DNA from: Falsiroseomonas algicola
GTDB taxonomy: Bacteria > Pseudomonadota > Alphaproteobacteria > Acetobacterales > Acetobacteraceae
Direction: 5' to 3'
Assembly: GCF_011040385.1 (NCBI RefSeq)
Contig: NZ_JAAIKB010000006.1
Location: 248,001-312,000, forward strand
Length of the DNA stretch: 64,000 bases
Below, piece after piece: positions 32,322 through 41,931 of the stretch. A program made the position numbers and the translations under genes. Below the pieces are notes generated by a model, which worked only from the letters and a program-made list of their open reading frames with translations, was not told where the DNA came from and did not search any database. Position 1 is the first letter of the stretch; each line of letters begins with the position of its first letter.

Positions 32322-32342
32322 AATTGCGAACGCTTCGCAATT
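32322..32342. promoter_or_regulatory. Fur-like iron-responsive operator
   Basis: Nine-base arms AATTGCGAA and TTCGCAATT are perfectly complementary around CGC. The TTGCGAA...TTCGCAA core resembles alphaproteobacterial Fur sites, and it ends 18 bases before the ATG of the FTR1 iron permease. Assignment to Fur rather than another iron regulator is inferred from the target gene. Confidence 0.6.
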
Positions 32343-32360
32343 GCAGAAAGCCCCACCCCT

Positions 32361-33143
32361 ATGTCCCTTATGCTCGATGCCGGCCTGATCCTGCTGCGGG
32401 AGGGGCTGGAAGCCGTCCTCGTCCTCGCCGCCCTGGCCGCCTTCCTCGGCCGCGCCGCGCCCGAACGGACCGGCGCGCTGGGCGCGGGCGCCGCCCTCGG
32501 GCTGGCCGCCAGCCTCGTGGTCGCCATTCTCTACGCCCTCTACCTCGGCGGGGAGCATGATGACCGGGTGGAGGCCGCGACCTGCCTGCTGGCGGCCGGC
32601 CTCATGCTCTGGACCGGCGGCTGGCTGGCCCGCCACGCCGATCCCCGCGCCTGGTCGGCGGCGCTGAAGACCCGCACGGATCGGGCGCTCTCCGGCCGCC
32701 GCGTGGCCGTCGCCGTCGCCGCCATCGGCTTCCTCGCGGTGTTCCGCGAAGGCGCGGAGACGGTGCTGTTCCTCGCCGCGCTGGGCGCGGAGCAGCAGCC
32801 GATCCCTGTTCTGGCGGGCGCCGTGGTGGCAGCGCTGGTGCTCTTCGGCTTCTGGGTCGTCATCCGCCGCGGCACGCGCCGCCTGCCGCTGCGGCCGCTC
32901 TTCCTTGGCACCTCGCTGTTTCTGCTGGTGATGGCGGCGCGCTTCACCGCGGCGGCGGTGCAGGAACTGCAGGAGCAGGCCTTCATCAGCTTCACGCCGG
33001 TGGACCTGCCGGAAACCCTGCTGGCGATCGGCATCCCGGACAGCGCGGAGGCGCTGGTGGCCTTCCTCGCCGTGATCTGCCTCGCGCCCCTCGCCCTGCT
33101 GCCGCGGCGGCGGCCGTCCACGACGCCCGCCGCGGCGGAGTAA
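32361..33143 (+). CDS. FTR1-family iron permease (EfeU-like)
   Basis: 260 residues, about seven membrane helices. Both iron-binding REGxE motifs are present: LLREGLEAVLVLAAL (residues 13-17 REGLE) and FREGAETVLFLAAL (129-133 REGAE). Such permeases carry ferric or ferrous iron across the inner membrane, usually with EfeO and EfeB or an oxidase. Neither partner gene is here. The preceding palindrome suggests iron repression. The downstream gene azlC begins 80 bp later and is functionally unrelated. Confidence 0.92.
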   Translation: MSLMLDAGLILLREGLEAVLVLAALAAFLGRAAPERTGALGAGAALGLAASLVVAILYALYLGGEHDDRVEAATCLLAAGLMLWTGGWLARHADPRAWSAALKTRTDRALSGRRVAVAVAAIGFLAVFREGAETVLFLAALGAEQQPIPVLAGAVVAALVLFGFWVVIRRGTRRLPLRPLFLGTSLFLLVMAARFTAAAVQELQEQAFISFTPVDLPETLLAIGIPDSAEALVAFLAVICLAPLALLPRRRPSTTPAAAE

Positions 33144-33223
33144 CGGCGCGCCGCTGGACCGTCCTGCGGCCGGGGCCTGGCGGGGGGAGTGACGCCCGCG
33201 CCACCCCCGCGCATGCTTCCCGC

Positions 33224-33895
33224 ATGCATCCGCCCCTCCGCACCGGCATCCGGGAGGCGCTTGGCGCCCCGGCCCTCGCCATGGGCGCCACCTTCCTGGC
33301 CTTCGGCGCCGCCGTCGCGGAAGCGGGGCTTTCCCTGCCATGGGCGCTGCTCTGCACCGGCGCGGTCTATGGCATGGCGGGGCAACTGGTGCTGCTGCAG
33401 GTCGCGGCCGGTGGCGGGGCCGCGTTGCCGGCGGTGGTGGCGGCGACGGCCGCCAATGCGCGCTTCCTGCCCATGGCCGTCGCCATCGCGCCGCTGCTGG
33501 GGCGGGGCTGGCGGCGATACCTCTCCCTTCCCTTCATCGCCATCACCCCCTGGGCGGCGGGGATGCGCGTGCTGCCGGGCCTGCCGGAGCCCGCGCGCCT
33601 GAACTGGTTCCTGGGCTTCGCGATCGCCTCCTGGTGCGCCGCCATGGGCGCCACCGCGGCGGGGCACCTCGCGGCGCCGCTGCTGCCACCGGCGCTGCGG
33701 GCCGCGGCGCTCTTCACCAACCCGCTCTACTTCGCCCTGCTGCTCGGCGCCGACATCGCGCGGCCGGGCGTGGGCGCCGCCATCCTGGCGGGCGTGGCGG
33801 CGGCGCCGCTGGCCTGTTGGATCGGCGGCGCCTGGGGCCTGCCCGTCGCGGGCCTCATCGCCGGCACCATCGCCTTCCTGGTCCTGCGCCGATGA
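33224..33895 (+). CDS. azlC: AzlC-family branched-chain amino acid exporter subunit
   Basis: 223 residues, largely hydrophobic with several membrane helices. The family start GIREALGAPALAMGATFLAFGAAVAEAGLSLPWALLCTGAVYGMAGQ (about 8-54, locator only) matches AzlC/YgaZ, as does AANARFLPMAVAIAPLL near 81-97 (N-AR-hydrophobic block). With AzlD it exports branched-chain or related amino acids. It overlaps azlD by 4 bp (ATGA). Confidence 0.9.
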   Translation: MHPPLRTGIREALGAPALAMGATFLAFGAAVAEAGLSLPWALLCTGAVYGMAGQLVLLQVAAGGGAALPAVVAATAANARFLPMAVAIAPLLGRGWRRYLSLPFIAITPWAAGMRVLPGLPEPARLNWFLGFAIASWCAAMGATAAGHLAAPLLPPALRAAALFTNPLYFALLLGADIARPGVGAAILAGVAAAPLACWIGGAWGLPVAGLIAGTIAFLVLRR

Positions 33896-34215
33896 CCAGC
33901 GCCGATGCCGCCCTGGTGCTGACCATCGCCATCGGGCTGCTGCTGCGCGCGGCCGGGCTGGCGCTGGGCGGCGCGCTGCGGCCGGACCATGGCTTCATCG
34001 CCTGGGCCTCCGCCGTCTCCGTCGCCACGCTGGCCTGCTTCGTCACCCTCGCCATCGCGACGCCGGCAGGGCTGCTGGCCACGGTGCCGCTTGCGGCGCG
34101 CCTCGCCGGCCTCGCCGCCGGGGGCCTCGCCTGGTGGCTCGCCGGGCGCCGCCTGCTGCCGGCCATGGCAGCCGGGCTTGCCGCGCTGCTGCTGGCCCGG
34201 GTCTGGACAGGCTGA
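33892..34215 (+). CDS. azlD: AzlD-family branched-chain amino acid exporter small subunit
   Basis: 107 residues with three or four hydrophobic helices (about 5-25, 37-60, 63-82, 88-105). Size, hydropathy and position directly behind azlC identify it as AzlD/YgaH. Sequence signatures alone are weak: TIAIGLLLRAAGLAL is shaped like the first AzlD helix. It partners AzlC in the inner membrane. Confidence 0.85.
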   Translation: MTSADAALVLTIAIGLLLRAAGLALGGALRPDHGFIAWASAVSVATLACFVTLAIATPAGLLATVPLAARLAGLAAGGLAWWLAGRRLLPAMAAGLAALLLARVWTG

Positions 34216-34270
34216 TATACTCAGGGTTGAGAAGGGCTGAGCGTGGTAGCCTGCGGGACATGGTGGCGGG

Positions 34271-35272
34271 ATGATCGGCTTCGATTTGGGCTCCGAAGCC
34301 GGACGGGAACGTGCGCGGCTGGCCATGGAGAATTTCGGCATCGCCTTCTTCGAATCCAACATGGCCACCAGCCAGGTCGTGGTCAGCCCCAACGCCTTCG
34401 CCATGTTCGGCCTGCCGGTGCCGCCGCGCATGCCCGTGGACCGCACGGGGTTCTGGGAATGCTACCACCCCGAGGATCTGGAGGCCGCCCGCGCCACCTT
34501 CGCCGCCGACCTCCGCGGCGAACGCGACCGTGACATCTACTGCGAACGCGTCCGCATCATCCGCCAGACCGACCGCGCCATCCGCCATATCGAGTTCCTC
34601 GGCCGCATGTTCGGCCCGCCCGGCGCGCGTACCCACATCGTCGGCATGTTGCGCGACGTGACCGATGCGGCGGAGGCCGAGGCCCGCCGCGCCCTGCTGG
34701 TGCGGGAGGTCAACCACCGCGCCAACAACACGCTCTCCGTCGTGCAGGCGCTGGTCCGGCTGACCCAGGCCGCGGACATGCCGGACTACAAGCGGCGGCT
34801 CGAGGGTCGGATCCTCTCGCTCGCCCGCACCCAGACGCTGCTGGACCAGGCGGCGCAGCATCCCGCCGCCTTCGCCCTGCTCATCGCCTCCGAACTCGCC
34901 GCCTATCGCGACCACCTGACTCTGGAGGTCGATGGCGTCCCGGACCTCACCGCGAATGCGGTGCAACCCGTGGCGATGATCCTCTACGAGATGGCGACCA
35001 ATGCCGCGAAGCACGGGGCGCTGGCCACCGCCGGCGGCCAGGTGCGGATCGCGGCCAGGCGAGAGGGCGCGGAGGTGGTGCTGTGCTGGGCGGAGCAGGG
35101 CGGCGCCCCGATCGCTGCGCCGCCCGCCCGCAAGGGCACCGGCATGGCGGTGATCCACTCGCAGATCCGCCGCCTCGGCGGCACGCAGTCGCTGGACTGG
35201 ACAGCAGGCGGGCTGCAGGCGGAACTGCGCTTTCCCCTGGCGAGCTGGGCTGGCCCTCAGCCGAAGCCGTAG
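34271..35272 (+). CDS. PAS-domain HWE-family sensor histidine kinase
   Basis: 333 residues. An N-terminal PAS fold (about 15-135) ends FLGRMFGPPGARTHIVGMLRDVTDAAEAEARRALL. The HWE-type phosphoacceptor helix reads VREVNHRANNTLSVVQALVRLTQ with His about 150. The ATPase part has ILYEMATNAAKHGAL (N box) and VLCWAEQGG, the W-x-E that gives the family its name, then GTGMAVIHSQIRRLGG. No membrane segment, so a cytoplasmic sensor. No response regulator is adjacent. Its last 16 bp overlap the convergent amidohydrolase. Confidence 0.9.
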   Translation: MIGFDLGSEAGRERARLAMENFGIAFFESNMATSQVVVSPNAFAMFGLPVPPRMPVDRTGFWECYHPEDLEAARATFAADLRGERDRDIYCERVRIIRQTDRAIRHIEFLGRMFGPPGARTHIVGMLRDVTDAAEAEARRALLVREVNHRANNTLSVVQALVRLTQAADMPDYKRRLEGRILSLARTQTLLDQAAQHPAAFALLIASELAAYRDHLTLEVDGVPDLTANAVQPVAMILYEMATNAAKHGALATAGGQVRIAARREGAEVVLCWAEQGGAPIAAPPARKGTGMAVIHSQIRRLGGTQSLDWTAGGLQAELRFPLASWAGPQPKP

Positions 35273-36108
35273 AGCCGCGCCGCGTTGTCCACCAGGATGC
35301 GGTGGCGCACGCCGTCCTCCGGCGCCCAATCCGCGAGCCGGTCCAGCAGCGCGGCGTCGTCCGGGATCGCCGTGGCATTCGGGTGCGGCCAGTTGGTGCC
35401 CCAGACCAGCCGCTCCGGCACCGCGTTGACCAGTGCCCGTGCCAGGTCCCCCACCGCCTCCGGCCGCGCCTGGTCCAGCGCATAGGGCGATGACAGCTTC
35501 ATCCAGCCCCGCCCCGCCTGCATCAGCTCCATCACCACGCCCCAGGCCGGATCGGCATCCCACCCCGCCAGCGGCAGCTGCGCGAAATGGTCGAAGACCA
35601 CCGGGCAGGGCAGCGCGCGCAGCACGGGCCCGAGCCCCGCGATGATCGCCGGCGTCGCGTAGAGCTGCAGGTGCCAGCCCATCTCCGCCATGGTCCGCCC
35701 GAGCGGCGCGACATCCTCGATGCTCAGCGGGATGCCCTGCACCAGGTTGGCCCGCGCGCCGACCACGCCCGCTTCCGCCATGGCGCGAAGCTCCGCGCGT
35801 GGCGTGTCCGGCGCCACCACCGCCACCATCCGCGCCCGCGCCGGGCCCGCTTCCCGCAGCGCTTCCAGGTGCAGCGTGTTGTCGAGCCCATAGGTCGAGG
35901 GCTGCACCAGCACATGCCGATCGACGCCAAGCCGCGCCAGCACGCGCGAGTGATCGGCGAGGCTCGCATCCGCATGCGGCCGCCCGCCCTTCGCGATGGG
36001 CGCGGCGGCGTCATAGACGTGGTGGTGGCAATCCACCGCGCCGCGCGGCACCGGGATGCGGGGGGGCGCGGTGCCCGCGGTGAAGGGGATCTCGTGCGTC
36101 GTGCTCAT
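35257..36108 (-). CDS. Amidohydrolase-2-family TIM-barrel hydrolase (LigI-like)
   Basis: 283 residues from ATG 36108. GAVDCHHHVYD near 22-32 holds the H-x-H metal or substrate motif. VFDHFAQLPLAG near 183-194 and LVWGTNWPHPN near 230-240 are the later barrel strands, with the His and Asp-like positions of the amidohydrolase-2 group. This group includes 2-pyrone-4,6-dicarboxylate lactonase and other lactone hydrolases or decarboxylases. It is divergent from the 2-hydroxyacid dehydrogenase across 43 bp, so the two may act on related intermediates. Confidence 0.85.
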   Translation of the reverse strand: MSTTHEIPFTAGTAPPRIPVPRGAVDCHHHVYDAAAPIAKGGRPHADASLADHSRVLARLGVDRHVLVQPSTYGLDNTLHLEALREAGPARARMVAVVAPDTPRAELRAMAEAGVVGARANLVQGIPLSIEDVAPLGRTMAEMGWHLQLYATPAIIAGLGPVLRALPCPVVFDHFAQLPLAGWDADPAWGVVMELMQAGRGWMKLSSPYALDQARPEAVGDLARALVNAVPERLVWGTNWPHPNATAIPDDAALLDRLADWAPEDGVRHRILVDNAARLYGFG

Positions 36109-36151
36109 GCGGCCTAGGCTAGGATGAGAAGAATGAAAGGGCGAGACGTCC

Positions 36152-37144
36152 ATGCTGCGCGTGTTCCTGACCCATACGCCGGAGATGCGGGAAGGCTACT
36201 ACCCGCCCCGGGCCGAGGCCGCGCTGCGCGAGGTGGCGGAGGTCGTGCTCCACACCGGGACCACGCCGCTCTCCGGCGCCGCGCTGGCGGAGGCCGCTTC
36301 CGGCTGCCACTGCATCGTGGCGGACCGGTCGACGCCGGGCCTTCCCGCCACCTTCGCCGCCGCGCCCGACCTGCTGGCCTTCCTGCGCGTCGCCGTCGAC
36401 ATCTCCACCATCGATGTCGCGGCCGCCTCCGCCGCCGGGGTGCTGGTGACGCAGGCGACGCCGGGCTTCACCGCCAGCGTCGCGGAACTCGCCATCGGCA
36501 TGATGGTGGATCTCGCGCGCGGCGTCTCCGCCAGCAGCACCGCCTACCACAGCGGCGTGCTGCCGGCGGTGCGGATGGGCATGCAGCTGGAGGGCAAGAC
36601 GCTCGGCCTGATCGGCTGGGGCCGCATCGCGCGCCGCATCGCGCCGATCGCGACGGCGATGGGCATGCGCGTGGTGGTGCACGACCCCTACGCCCCGGTC
36701 GAGGGTGCGGAGAGCGTGACGCGGGACGCGCTGCTCGCGGCGAGCGACGTCGTCATGCCGCTCGCCGTCTCCACGCCGGAAACCCGGCACCTCATGAATG
36801 CGGAGGCCTTCGCCCGCATGAGGCGAGGCGCGCTGCTAATCAACCTCAGCCGGGGGGAGCTGGTGGACGAAGCCGCGCTGGAGGCGGCGCTGGAAAGCGG
36901 CCATTTGCGCGGCGCCGCCATGGATGTCGGCAGCGCGCCGGACCAGCGGCCGAACCCGCGCCTCGCGGCAAGGCCCGACGTGGTGGCGACGCCGCATGTC
37001 GGCGGCCTCACGCCCGAAGCGGCGGAGCACCAGGCGATGGACACGGTGCGCCAGGTGGGCCTGCTGGCGCGGGGCGAGATGCCGGATGGCGCGGTGAACG
37101 CGGAGGCCGCGACGCGCTTCGCCGCCTGGGCAAGGGCCCGCTGA
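36152..37144 (+). CDS. D-isomer-specific 2-hydroxyacid dehydrogenase
   Basis: 330 residues. The NAD-binding Rossmann loop is LGLIGWGRIARRIAPIATAMGMRVVVHDP near 151-179. The catalytic Arg is in DVVMPLAVSTPETRHLMN-like context near 215, LINLSRGELVDEAAL near 230-244 carries the second Arg, and the Glu/His pair lies in the AxxDVGSAPD and ATPHVGGLTPEA segments (His about 288). It reduces a 2-keto acid or oxidises a D-2-hydroxyacid. The substrate is not assignable. It ends directly against the convergent cheB stop. Confidence 0.88.
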   Translation: MLRVFLTHTPEMREGYYPPRAEAALREVAEVVLHTGTTPLSGAALAEAASGCHCIVADRSTPGLPATFAAAPDLLAFLRVAVDISTIDVAAASAAGVLVTQATPGFTASVAELAIGMMVDLARGVSASSTAYHSGVLPAVRMGMQLEGKTLGLIGWGRIARRIAPIATAMGMRVVVHDPYAPVEGAESVTRDALLAASDVVMPLAVSTPETRHLMNAEAFARMRRGALLINLSRGELVDEAALEAALESGHLRGAAMDVGSAPDQRPNPRLAARPDVVATPHVGGLTPEAAEHQAMDTVRQVGLLARGEMPDGAVNAEAATRFAAWARAR

Positions 37145-38203
37145 TCAGGCCGCGCCGCGGCGGGTTGCCTCTCCCTCCCGCGCCCGCACGACCTCCCGCG
37201 CGATCTGGTCCACCGTCAGCTCCTGCTCCACGGCGCCGGCCTGCATCGCGGCCTTGGGCATGCCATAGACGACGCAGCTCGCCTCCGTCTGGCCGAGCGT
37301 CCGCGCCCCCGCACGCCGCATCGCCAGCAGCCCATGCGCACCATCCTTCCCCATGCCGGTCAGGATGATGCCCATCGCATTCGCCCCCGCCGCCGCCGCG
37401 ACGGAATAGAACAGCACATCGACCGAGGGGCGGTGGCCGGAGACCGGCGCGCCATCATGCACGCGGCAGGCGTAATGCGCGCCGGTGCGCGTCACCTCCA
37501 GGTGCCGCGCGCCGGGCGCGATATAGACCTGGCCCGGCATGATGCGCCGCCCGTCGCTCGCCTCCACCACCGTCATGGCGCATTGCTGGTCGAGCCGCCT
37601 GGCGAAGCTGCTGGTGAAGCCCGCCGGCATGTGCTGGGTGATGACGATGGCCGGCGCCGTCGCGGGCATCTGCAGCAGCAATTGCTGCAGCGTCTCCACC
37701 CCGCCCGTGGAGGCACCGACCGCGACGATGCGCCCCGCGGTCGACAGCGCCGCATCCACCTGCAGCGGCGCGCTGGGTGCGGCACGCATTGCCCGCGCGC
37801 GTGGCCGCGCCGCCGCGGCGGTGCGCACCTTCGCGACCAGCTCCTCCCCCAGTGCCGTCATGCCGCTGCGGATGTCGATCAGCGGCTTGGCGACATAGTC
37901 GATGGCACCGAGTTCCAGCGCCCGCAGCGCCGCATCCGTGCCCTTCTGCGTCAGGGTGGAGACCACCACCACCGGCATGGGCCGCAGCGCCATCAGCTTC
38001 TCGAGGAAGCTGAGCCCGTCCATCTTCGGCATCTCGATGTCGAGCGTGATGACATCCGGCGCCAGCGCCTTGATCTTCTCCCGCGCCGCGATCGGATCGT
38101 TGGCCGTGCCCACCACCTCGATCCCCCGGTCGGCAGACAGCAGCTCCGTCAGCAGCTGGCGGATCAGCGCGCTGTCATCCACCACCAGGACCTTGATCGG
38201 CAT
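37145..38203 (-). CDS. cheB: Chemotaxis protein-glutamate methylesterase CheB
   Basis: 352 residues from ATG 38203, preceded by GGAAGGAAAGG. The receiver domain (1-120) has VVDDS at 8-12 and phosphoacceptor Asp55 in ITLDIEMPKMDG. The methylesterase domain has VAVGASTGGVETL (catalytic Ser), ITQHMPAGFT (His) and IILTGMGKDGAHG (Asp). It demethylates or deamidates receptor glutamates when phosphorylated by CheA. Last gene of the leftward che operon, 17 bp after cheD. Confidence 0.96.
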   Translation of the reverse strand: MPIKVLVVDDSALIRQLLTELLSADRGIEVVGTANDPIAAREKIKALAPDVITLDIEMPKMDGLSFLEKLMALRPMPVVVVSTLTQKGTDAALRALELGAIDYVAKPLIDIRSGMTALGEELVAKVRTAAAARPRARAMRAAPSAPLQVDAALSTAGRIVAVGASTGGVETLQQLLLQMPATAPAIVITQHMPAGFTSSFARRLDQQCAMTVVEASDGRRIMPGQVYIAPGARHLEVTRTGAHYACRVHDGAPVSGHRPSVDVLFYSVAAAAGANAMGIILTGMGKDGAHGLLAMRRAGARTLGQTEASCVVYGMPKAAMQAGAVEQELTVDQIAREVVRAREGEATRRGAA

Positions 38204-38220
38204 CGCGCCTTTCCTTCCGT

Positions 38221-38841
38221 TCATTCGAAGATCTCGATGCTGCCCGCCACCGGCCGCGTCGCCAGGTGCCGCCGCAGCCGCCCCTCCACGCCCGCGACCT
38301 CCGCCGTCGCCTCCGGCAGCAGCCGCATGAAGGCGCGCCCGGACACGGGCTGGTAGACGATGCTGCGCGCCCGCGTGCCGCCGACATCGCGCACCAGCGG
38401 GCGCATGCCCTCCGCCGCCAGATAGGCGTCCGCGAATTCGATGTTCCGCTGCCCCACGGAATCCGTGGCGCTGCCGACGCGTGCGCCGCCGAACAGCTTC
38501 ACCTCCATGCGGTCGCGCCGGGCGCCGCGCGCCATCAGCTCGTTCACCAGCCGCTCCATGGCGAAATTGCCGTAGCGCAGACTGGCCGCCGCCTTGCCCC
38601 AGCCCCCCTCCACGCCGACCGGGAGCATGAAGTGGTTGAGCCCGCCGACGCGCGCGACGGGATCACGCATGCAGGCCGAGATGCAGGAGCCGAGCACGGT
38701 GACGATCACCGCCTCCTCCTCCGCCGCCACATGCCAGTCGCCGGGCCCTACCTTCACCGCGCGCCGTCCCGCCAGCGGATCGCCGGACAGCAGCAGCCGG
38801 GAGGCCAGCGGCGGGTCCGGCGATGCCAGCGCGGCGCTCAT
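38221..38841 (-). CDS. cheD: Chemoreceptor glutamine deamidase CheD
   Basis: 206 residues. The catalytic TVLGSCISACMRDP (Cys53) and GGLNHFMLP (His70) pair is intact. NFAMERLVNELMARGARRDRMEVKLFGGA and VGQRNIEFADAYLAAEG are typical CheD blocks. It deamidates receptor glutamines to glutamates and can bind CheC-type phosphatases, none of which is seen here. Overlaps cheR by 4 bp. Confidence 0.95.
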   Translation of the reverse strand: MSAALASPDPPLASRLLLSGDPLAGRRAVKVGPGDWHVAAEEEAVIVTVLGSCISACMRDPVARVGGLNHFMLPVGVEGGWGKAAASLRYGNFAMERLVNELMARGARRDRMEVKLFGGARVGSATDSVGQRNIEFADAYLAAEGMRPLVRDVGGTRARSIVYQPVSGRAFMRLLPEATAEVAGVEGRLRRHLATRPVAGSIEIFE

Positions 38842-39695
38842 TTAACCCTGCGGTAGATGGTCCGGCCGAGATGCGTGAAGCGGTCGCTGACGCGGTAGAG
38901 GCTCTCGGAATGCCCGACGAAGAGGATGCCGCCGGGCTTCAGCATTTCCGCATAGCGGTCGAACAGCACGCGCTGCGTCGGCTTGTCGAAGTAGATGACG
39001 ACGTTGCGGCAGAAGATCACGTCGAAGGGCCCGCGCATCGGCCAGGGGCCGAGCAGGTTCAGCGGGCGGAAGGCGATCAGCTCCTTCAGCTCCTCCCCCA
39101 TCGCCACCGTCTGCGCATCCACGCGCCGCACATGCGCGCGCCGCAGCTCCGCCGGGATCGCCGCTGCACGCTCCATGCCATAGAGCCCCGCGGCGCCATG
39201 CGCGACCATGTCGGTATCGATGTCCGTCGCCAGCACCTTCGCATCCCATTCCGCCAGGTCCGGCATGGCGCGGTGCAGGGTCATCGCGATGCTGTAGGGT
39301 TCCTCGCCGGAGGAACAGCCGGCGGACCAGATGCGCAGCCGCCGCCGGTCGCGCGGCAGCGCCGGCAGCACGCGTTCCGCCAGCGCGTCGAAATGATGGG
39401 GTTCGCGGAAGAAGCCGGTCAGGTTGGTGGTGATCGCATTGATCATCCGCACCCGTTCCTGCGCGCCCTCCGGCCCGTCCAGCATCGCGCGGTAGTCGGC
39501 GAAGCTGGTCAGCCGCAGGGCGCGCAGCCGCCGCCGCAGCCGCCCATGCACCAGGTCCCGCTTCGTCTCGCTCAGCACGATGCCCGAGGCTTCCCGCACC
39601 ATGGCGGCGATGGCCACGAAATCCTCGTCATGCAGGATCACCTCCTGCATCAGCTGCGCGACGGTCGGGGCCGGCAGGGCCGCCACGGCGGACAT
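38838..39695 (-). CDS. cheR: Chemotaxis protein methyltransferase CheR
   Basis: 285 residues. The N-terminal helical CheR_N (about 15-75) includes SGIVLSETKRDLVHGRLRRRLRAL. The methyltransferase domain has RIWSAGCSSGEEPYSIAMTL for AdoMet binding near 121-140, DTDMVAHGAAG, and DVIFCRNVVIYFDKPTQRVLF near 225-245. It methylates receptor glutamates. The two cytoplasmic receptors of this operon end in pentapeptides that may dock on its beta-subdomain. It follows the upstream receptor by 3 bp. Confidence 0.96.
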   Translation of the reverse strand: MSAVAALPAPTVAQLMQEVILHDEDFVAIAAMVREASGIVLSETKRDLVHGRLRRRLRALRLTSFADYRAMLDGPEGAQERVRMINAITTNLTGFFREPHHFDALAERVLPALPRDRRRLRIWSAGCSSGEEPYSIAMTLHRAMPDLAEWDAKVLATDIDTDMVAHGAAGLYGMERAAAIPAELRRAHVRRVDAQTVAMGEELKELIAFRPLNLLGPWPMRGPFDVIFCRNVVIYFDKPTQRVLFDRYAEMLKPGGILFVGHSESLYRVSDRFTHLGRTIYRRVK

Positions 39696-39698
39696 GGA

Positions 39699-41909
39699 TC
39701 AGAACTCCTTCCACTCGTCATCCGCGGCCGCCTTGGCCGGCGCCGGCCGTGCCGGGCGCGCGGCGGGCGGCGTGGCCTTGGCGCGCGCCTTCGGTGCCGG
39801 CTTCGGCGCCGGTGCGGCTTCCTCCAGCACGAAGGCGGAAACCATGCCGGCCAGCGCCTCGGTCTGCTCCTCCATGGACTTCGCCGCCGCCGCGGCCTCC
39901 TCCACCAGCGCCGAGTTCTGCTGCGTGATCTTGTCCATCTGCGCGACGGCCACGTTCACCTGCTCGATCCCCGCCGACTGCTCCTGCGACGCGGCCGAGA
40001 TCTCCGCCATGATGTCCGTCACCCGCTTCACCGAGCTCACGATCTCGTCCATCGTCTGCCCGGCCGAGGCCACCAGCTTCGACCCGCTATCCACCTTCTG
40101 CACGCTGTCGGAGATCAGCGCCTTGATCTCCTTCGCCGCATTCGCGCTGCGCTGCGCCAGGTTGCGCACCTCCGCCGCCACCACCGCGAAGCCACGCCCC
40201 TGGTCGCCGGCGCGCGCCGCCTCCACCGCCGCGTTCAGCGCCAGGATGTTCGTCTGGAACGCGATCTCGTCGATCACCCCGATGATGTCGCTGATCTTGC
40301 GGCTGGACTGCGTGATGCCGTCCATCGTCCGCACCACCTCCGTCACCACCATGCCGCCGCGCGTCGCGATCTCGCTGGCGGAGGCCGCCAGCTTGTTCGC
40401 CTGCACCGCGCTGTCGGCATTCTGCTTCACCGTGCTGGTCAGCTCCTCCAGGCTCGCCGAGGTCTCCTCCAGGCTCGACGCCTGCTCCTCCGTCCGCTGC
40501 GACAGGTCGGTATTCCCCATCGCGATCTCCCGCGACGCGGTGGCGATGGTGGCGCAGCTTTCCGTGATGCCGGCGACGACGCCCGACATGGTGTCGAGCA
40601 GCCCGTTCAGCCCGGCGCAGAGCTGCTCGATTTCCCCCGTCATGCCTTCCAGCGGCACGCGGCGGCTGAGGTCATTGGCCTGCGCCGCGGTCACCACCTC
40701 CTGCGTCTGCGTGACCGCCAGCTTCAGCGCATTGGCGGCCTGCACCTGGGCGGTGACGTCGGTGGCATACTTCACCACCTTGAAGGCGCGCCCGTTCATG
40801 TCGAGGATCGGGTTGTAGCTGGCCTGGATCCAGACCTCGCGCCCGCCCTTGGCGACACGCCGGTACTGCGCGGCCTCGTATTCACCCCGGCCGAGCTTCT
40901 CCCAGAACGCCTTGTACTCGGCGCTCTGGCGATAGGCGGGATCGACGAAGAGGGAGTGGTGCTGGCCGCGCACCTCCTCCAGCGTATAGCCCATGGCGCC
41001 CAGGAAGTTCTGGTTGGCGTGCAGCACGCGGCCATCCAGCCCGAACTCGATCACCGCCATCGCCTTGTCGATCGCCGCAAGCTGCCCCTGCTGGGTGCGC
41101 AGCGTCGTCACCTCCTGCCATTCCAGGATGTTGCCGTCATAGGTGCCATCCGACGCGTAGCTGGCATTCACGCAGAGCGCGAACTTCACCTCGCCCACGC
41201 TGATGTCGGTGCGGTGCGGCAGGCGCGACGGATCCGCCAGCATGCGGCGCTGATGCGTAGGGTCGCGGTGGAAGGTGTCGATGCACATGCCGACGATCCG
41301 CTCCGGCGTGAAGCTCGGCCAGAGCTTGCGGAACTCCGGCTCATAGCGCTTCAGCAGATCGATCGTCGTGCGGTTCACATGGGTGACGACGAAGTCGCGA
41401 TCCACCATCATCATGGCGGCCGAGACCTTGTCCATCGCCTGGCCGATATGCAGGCTGCGCGCCTCCGCCGCCGCCTGCGCCGTCACGTCGCGCGCCAGCA
41501 CCACCGCCCGCGCCGGGCGACCGGGCTCCGCCGCCAGCGGCTGCGCCTGCAGGTCGAGCACCACGCTGCCGCTGCCCGCCACATGCCGCAGCCGCGCCTG
41601 GCAGGGCTGTCCCGCCGCCATCGCCTCGCGGAAGCGGCGATGCACCACGCCGTCGCGCTCCGCCTCCACCAGCAGCGCGCCATGCGGCCGCCCGGCCAGC
41701 GCTTCCGCCGCCACGCCGAGCAGCGCGGCCATCGGCGCATTGGCGTCCTGCACCTGCCCGTCGGTGCCCAGCACCATCAGGGGCTGCACGGCATCGATGG
41801 CGGCCATCACGGCAGCCATGTCACGCGCGCTGGCGCGACGGTCGGTGCCGGCGCGTCGGTCGGTGAAGCTCGCGGGCAGCAGCGCCCGCGCAGTCCGGCT
41901 CATGAACAT
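39699..41909 (-). CDS. Cytoplasmic methyl-accepting chemotaxis protein with three PAS-like domains
   Basis: 736 residues from ATG 41909 (AAAGG 6 bases upstream). No membrane helix. PAS-like domains lie at about 35-145, 155-275 and 280-395; the third contains [20 protein letters not shown] and the PAC-like [18 protein letters not shown]. The signalling domain (about 470-690) has the tip [32 protein letters not shown]. An Ala/Pro-rich tail ends in EWKEF, an xWxxF pentapeptide of the kind that tethers CheR/CheB. Paralogue of the receptor at 42517-45222, sharing a nearly identical signalling segment. Aer-like energy or redox sensing is plausible but no flavin site was identified. Confidence 0.93.
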   Translation of the reverse strand: MFMSRTARALLPASFTDRRAGTDRRASARDMAAVMAAIDAVQPLMVLGTDGQVQDANAPMAALLGVAAEALAGRPHGALLVEAERDGVVHRRFREAMAAGQPCQARLRHVAGSGSVVLDLQAQPLAAEPGRPARAVVLARDVTAQAAAEARSLHIGQAMDKVSAAMMMVDRDFVVTHVNRTTIDLLKRYEPEFRKLWPSFTPERIVGMCIDTFHRDPTHQRRMLADPSRLPHRTDISVGEVKFALCVNASYASDGTYDGNILEWQEVTTLRTQQGQLAAIDKAMAVIEFGLDGRVLHANQNFLGAMGYTLEEVRGQHHSLFVDPAYRQSAEYKAFWEKLGRGEYEAAQYRRVAKGGREVWIQASYNPILDMNGRAFKVVKYATDVTAQVQAANALKLAVTQTQEVVTAAQANDLSRRVPLEGMTGEIEQLCAGLNGLLDTMSGVVAGITESCATIATASREIAMGNTDLSQRTEEQASSLEETSASLEELTSTVKQNADSAVQANKLAASASEIATRGGMVVTEVVRTMDGITQSSRKISDIIGVIDEIAFQTNILALNAAVEAARAGDQGRGFAVVAAEVRNLAQRSANAAKEIKALISDSVQKVDSGSKLVASAGQTMDEIVSSVKRVTDIMAEISAASQEQSAGIEQVNVAVAQMDKITQQNSALVEEAAAAAKSMEEQTEALAGMVSAFVLEEAAPAPKPAPKARAKATPPAARPARPAPAKAAADDEWKEF
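39871..40550 (-). repeat. Near-identical receptor segment, copy A
   Basis: About 680 bp encoding the receptor signalling hairpin. Base by base it is nearly the same as copy B at 42680-43359, including most synonymous positions. Direct orientation, 2.8 kb apart. Recent duplication or gene conversion is the likely cause. Confidence 0.85.
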
Positions 41910-41931
41910 GGGATGCCTTTCTTGGGCAGGA

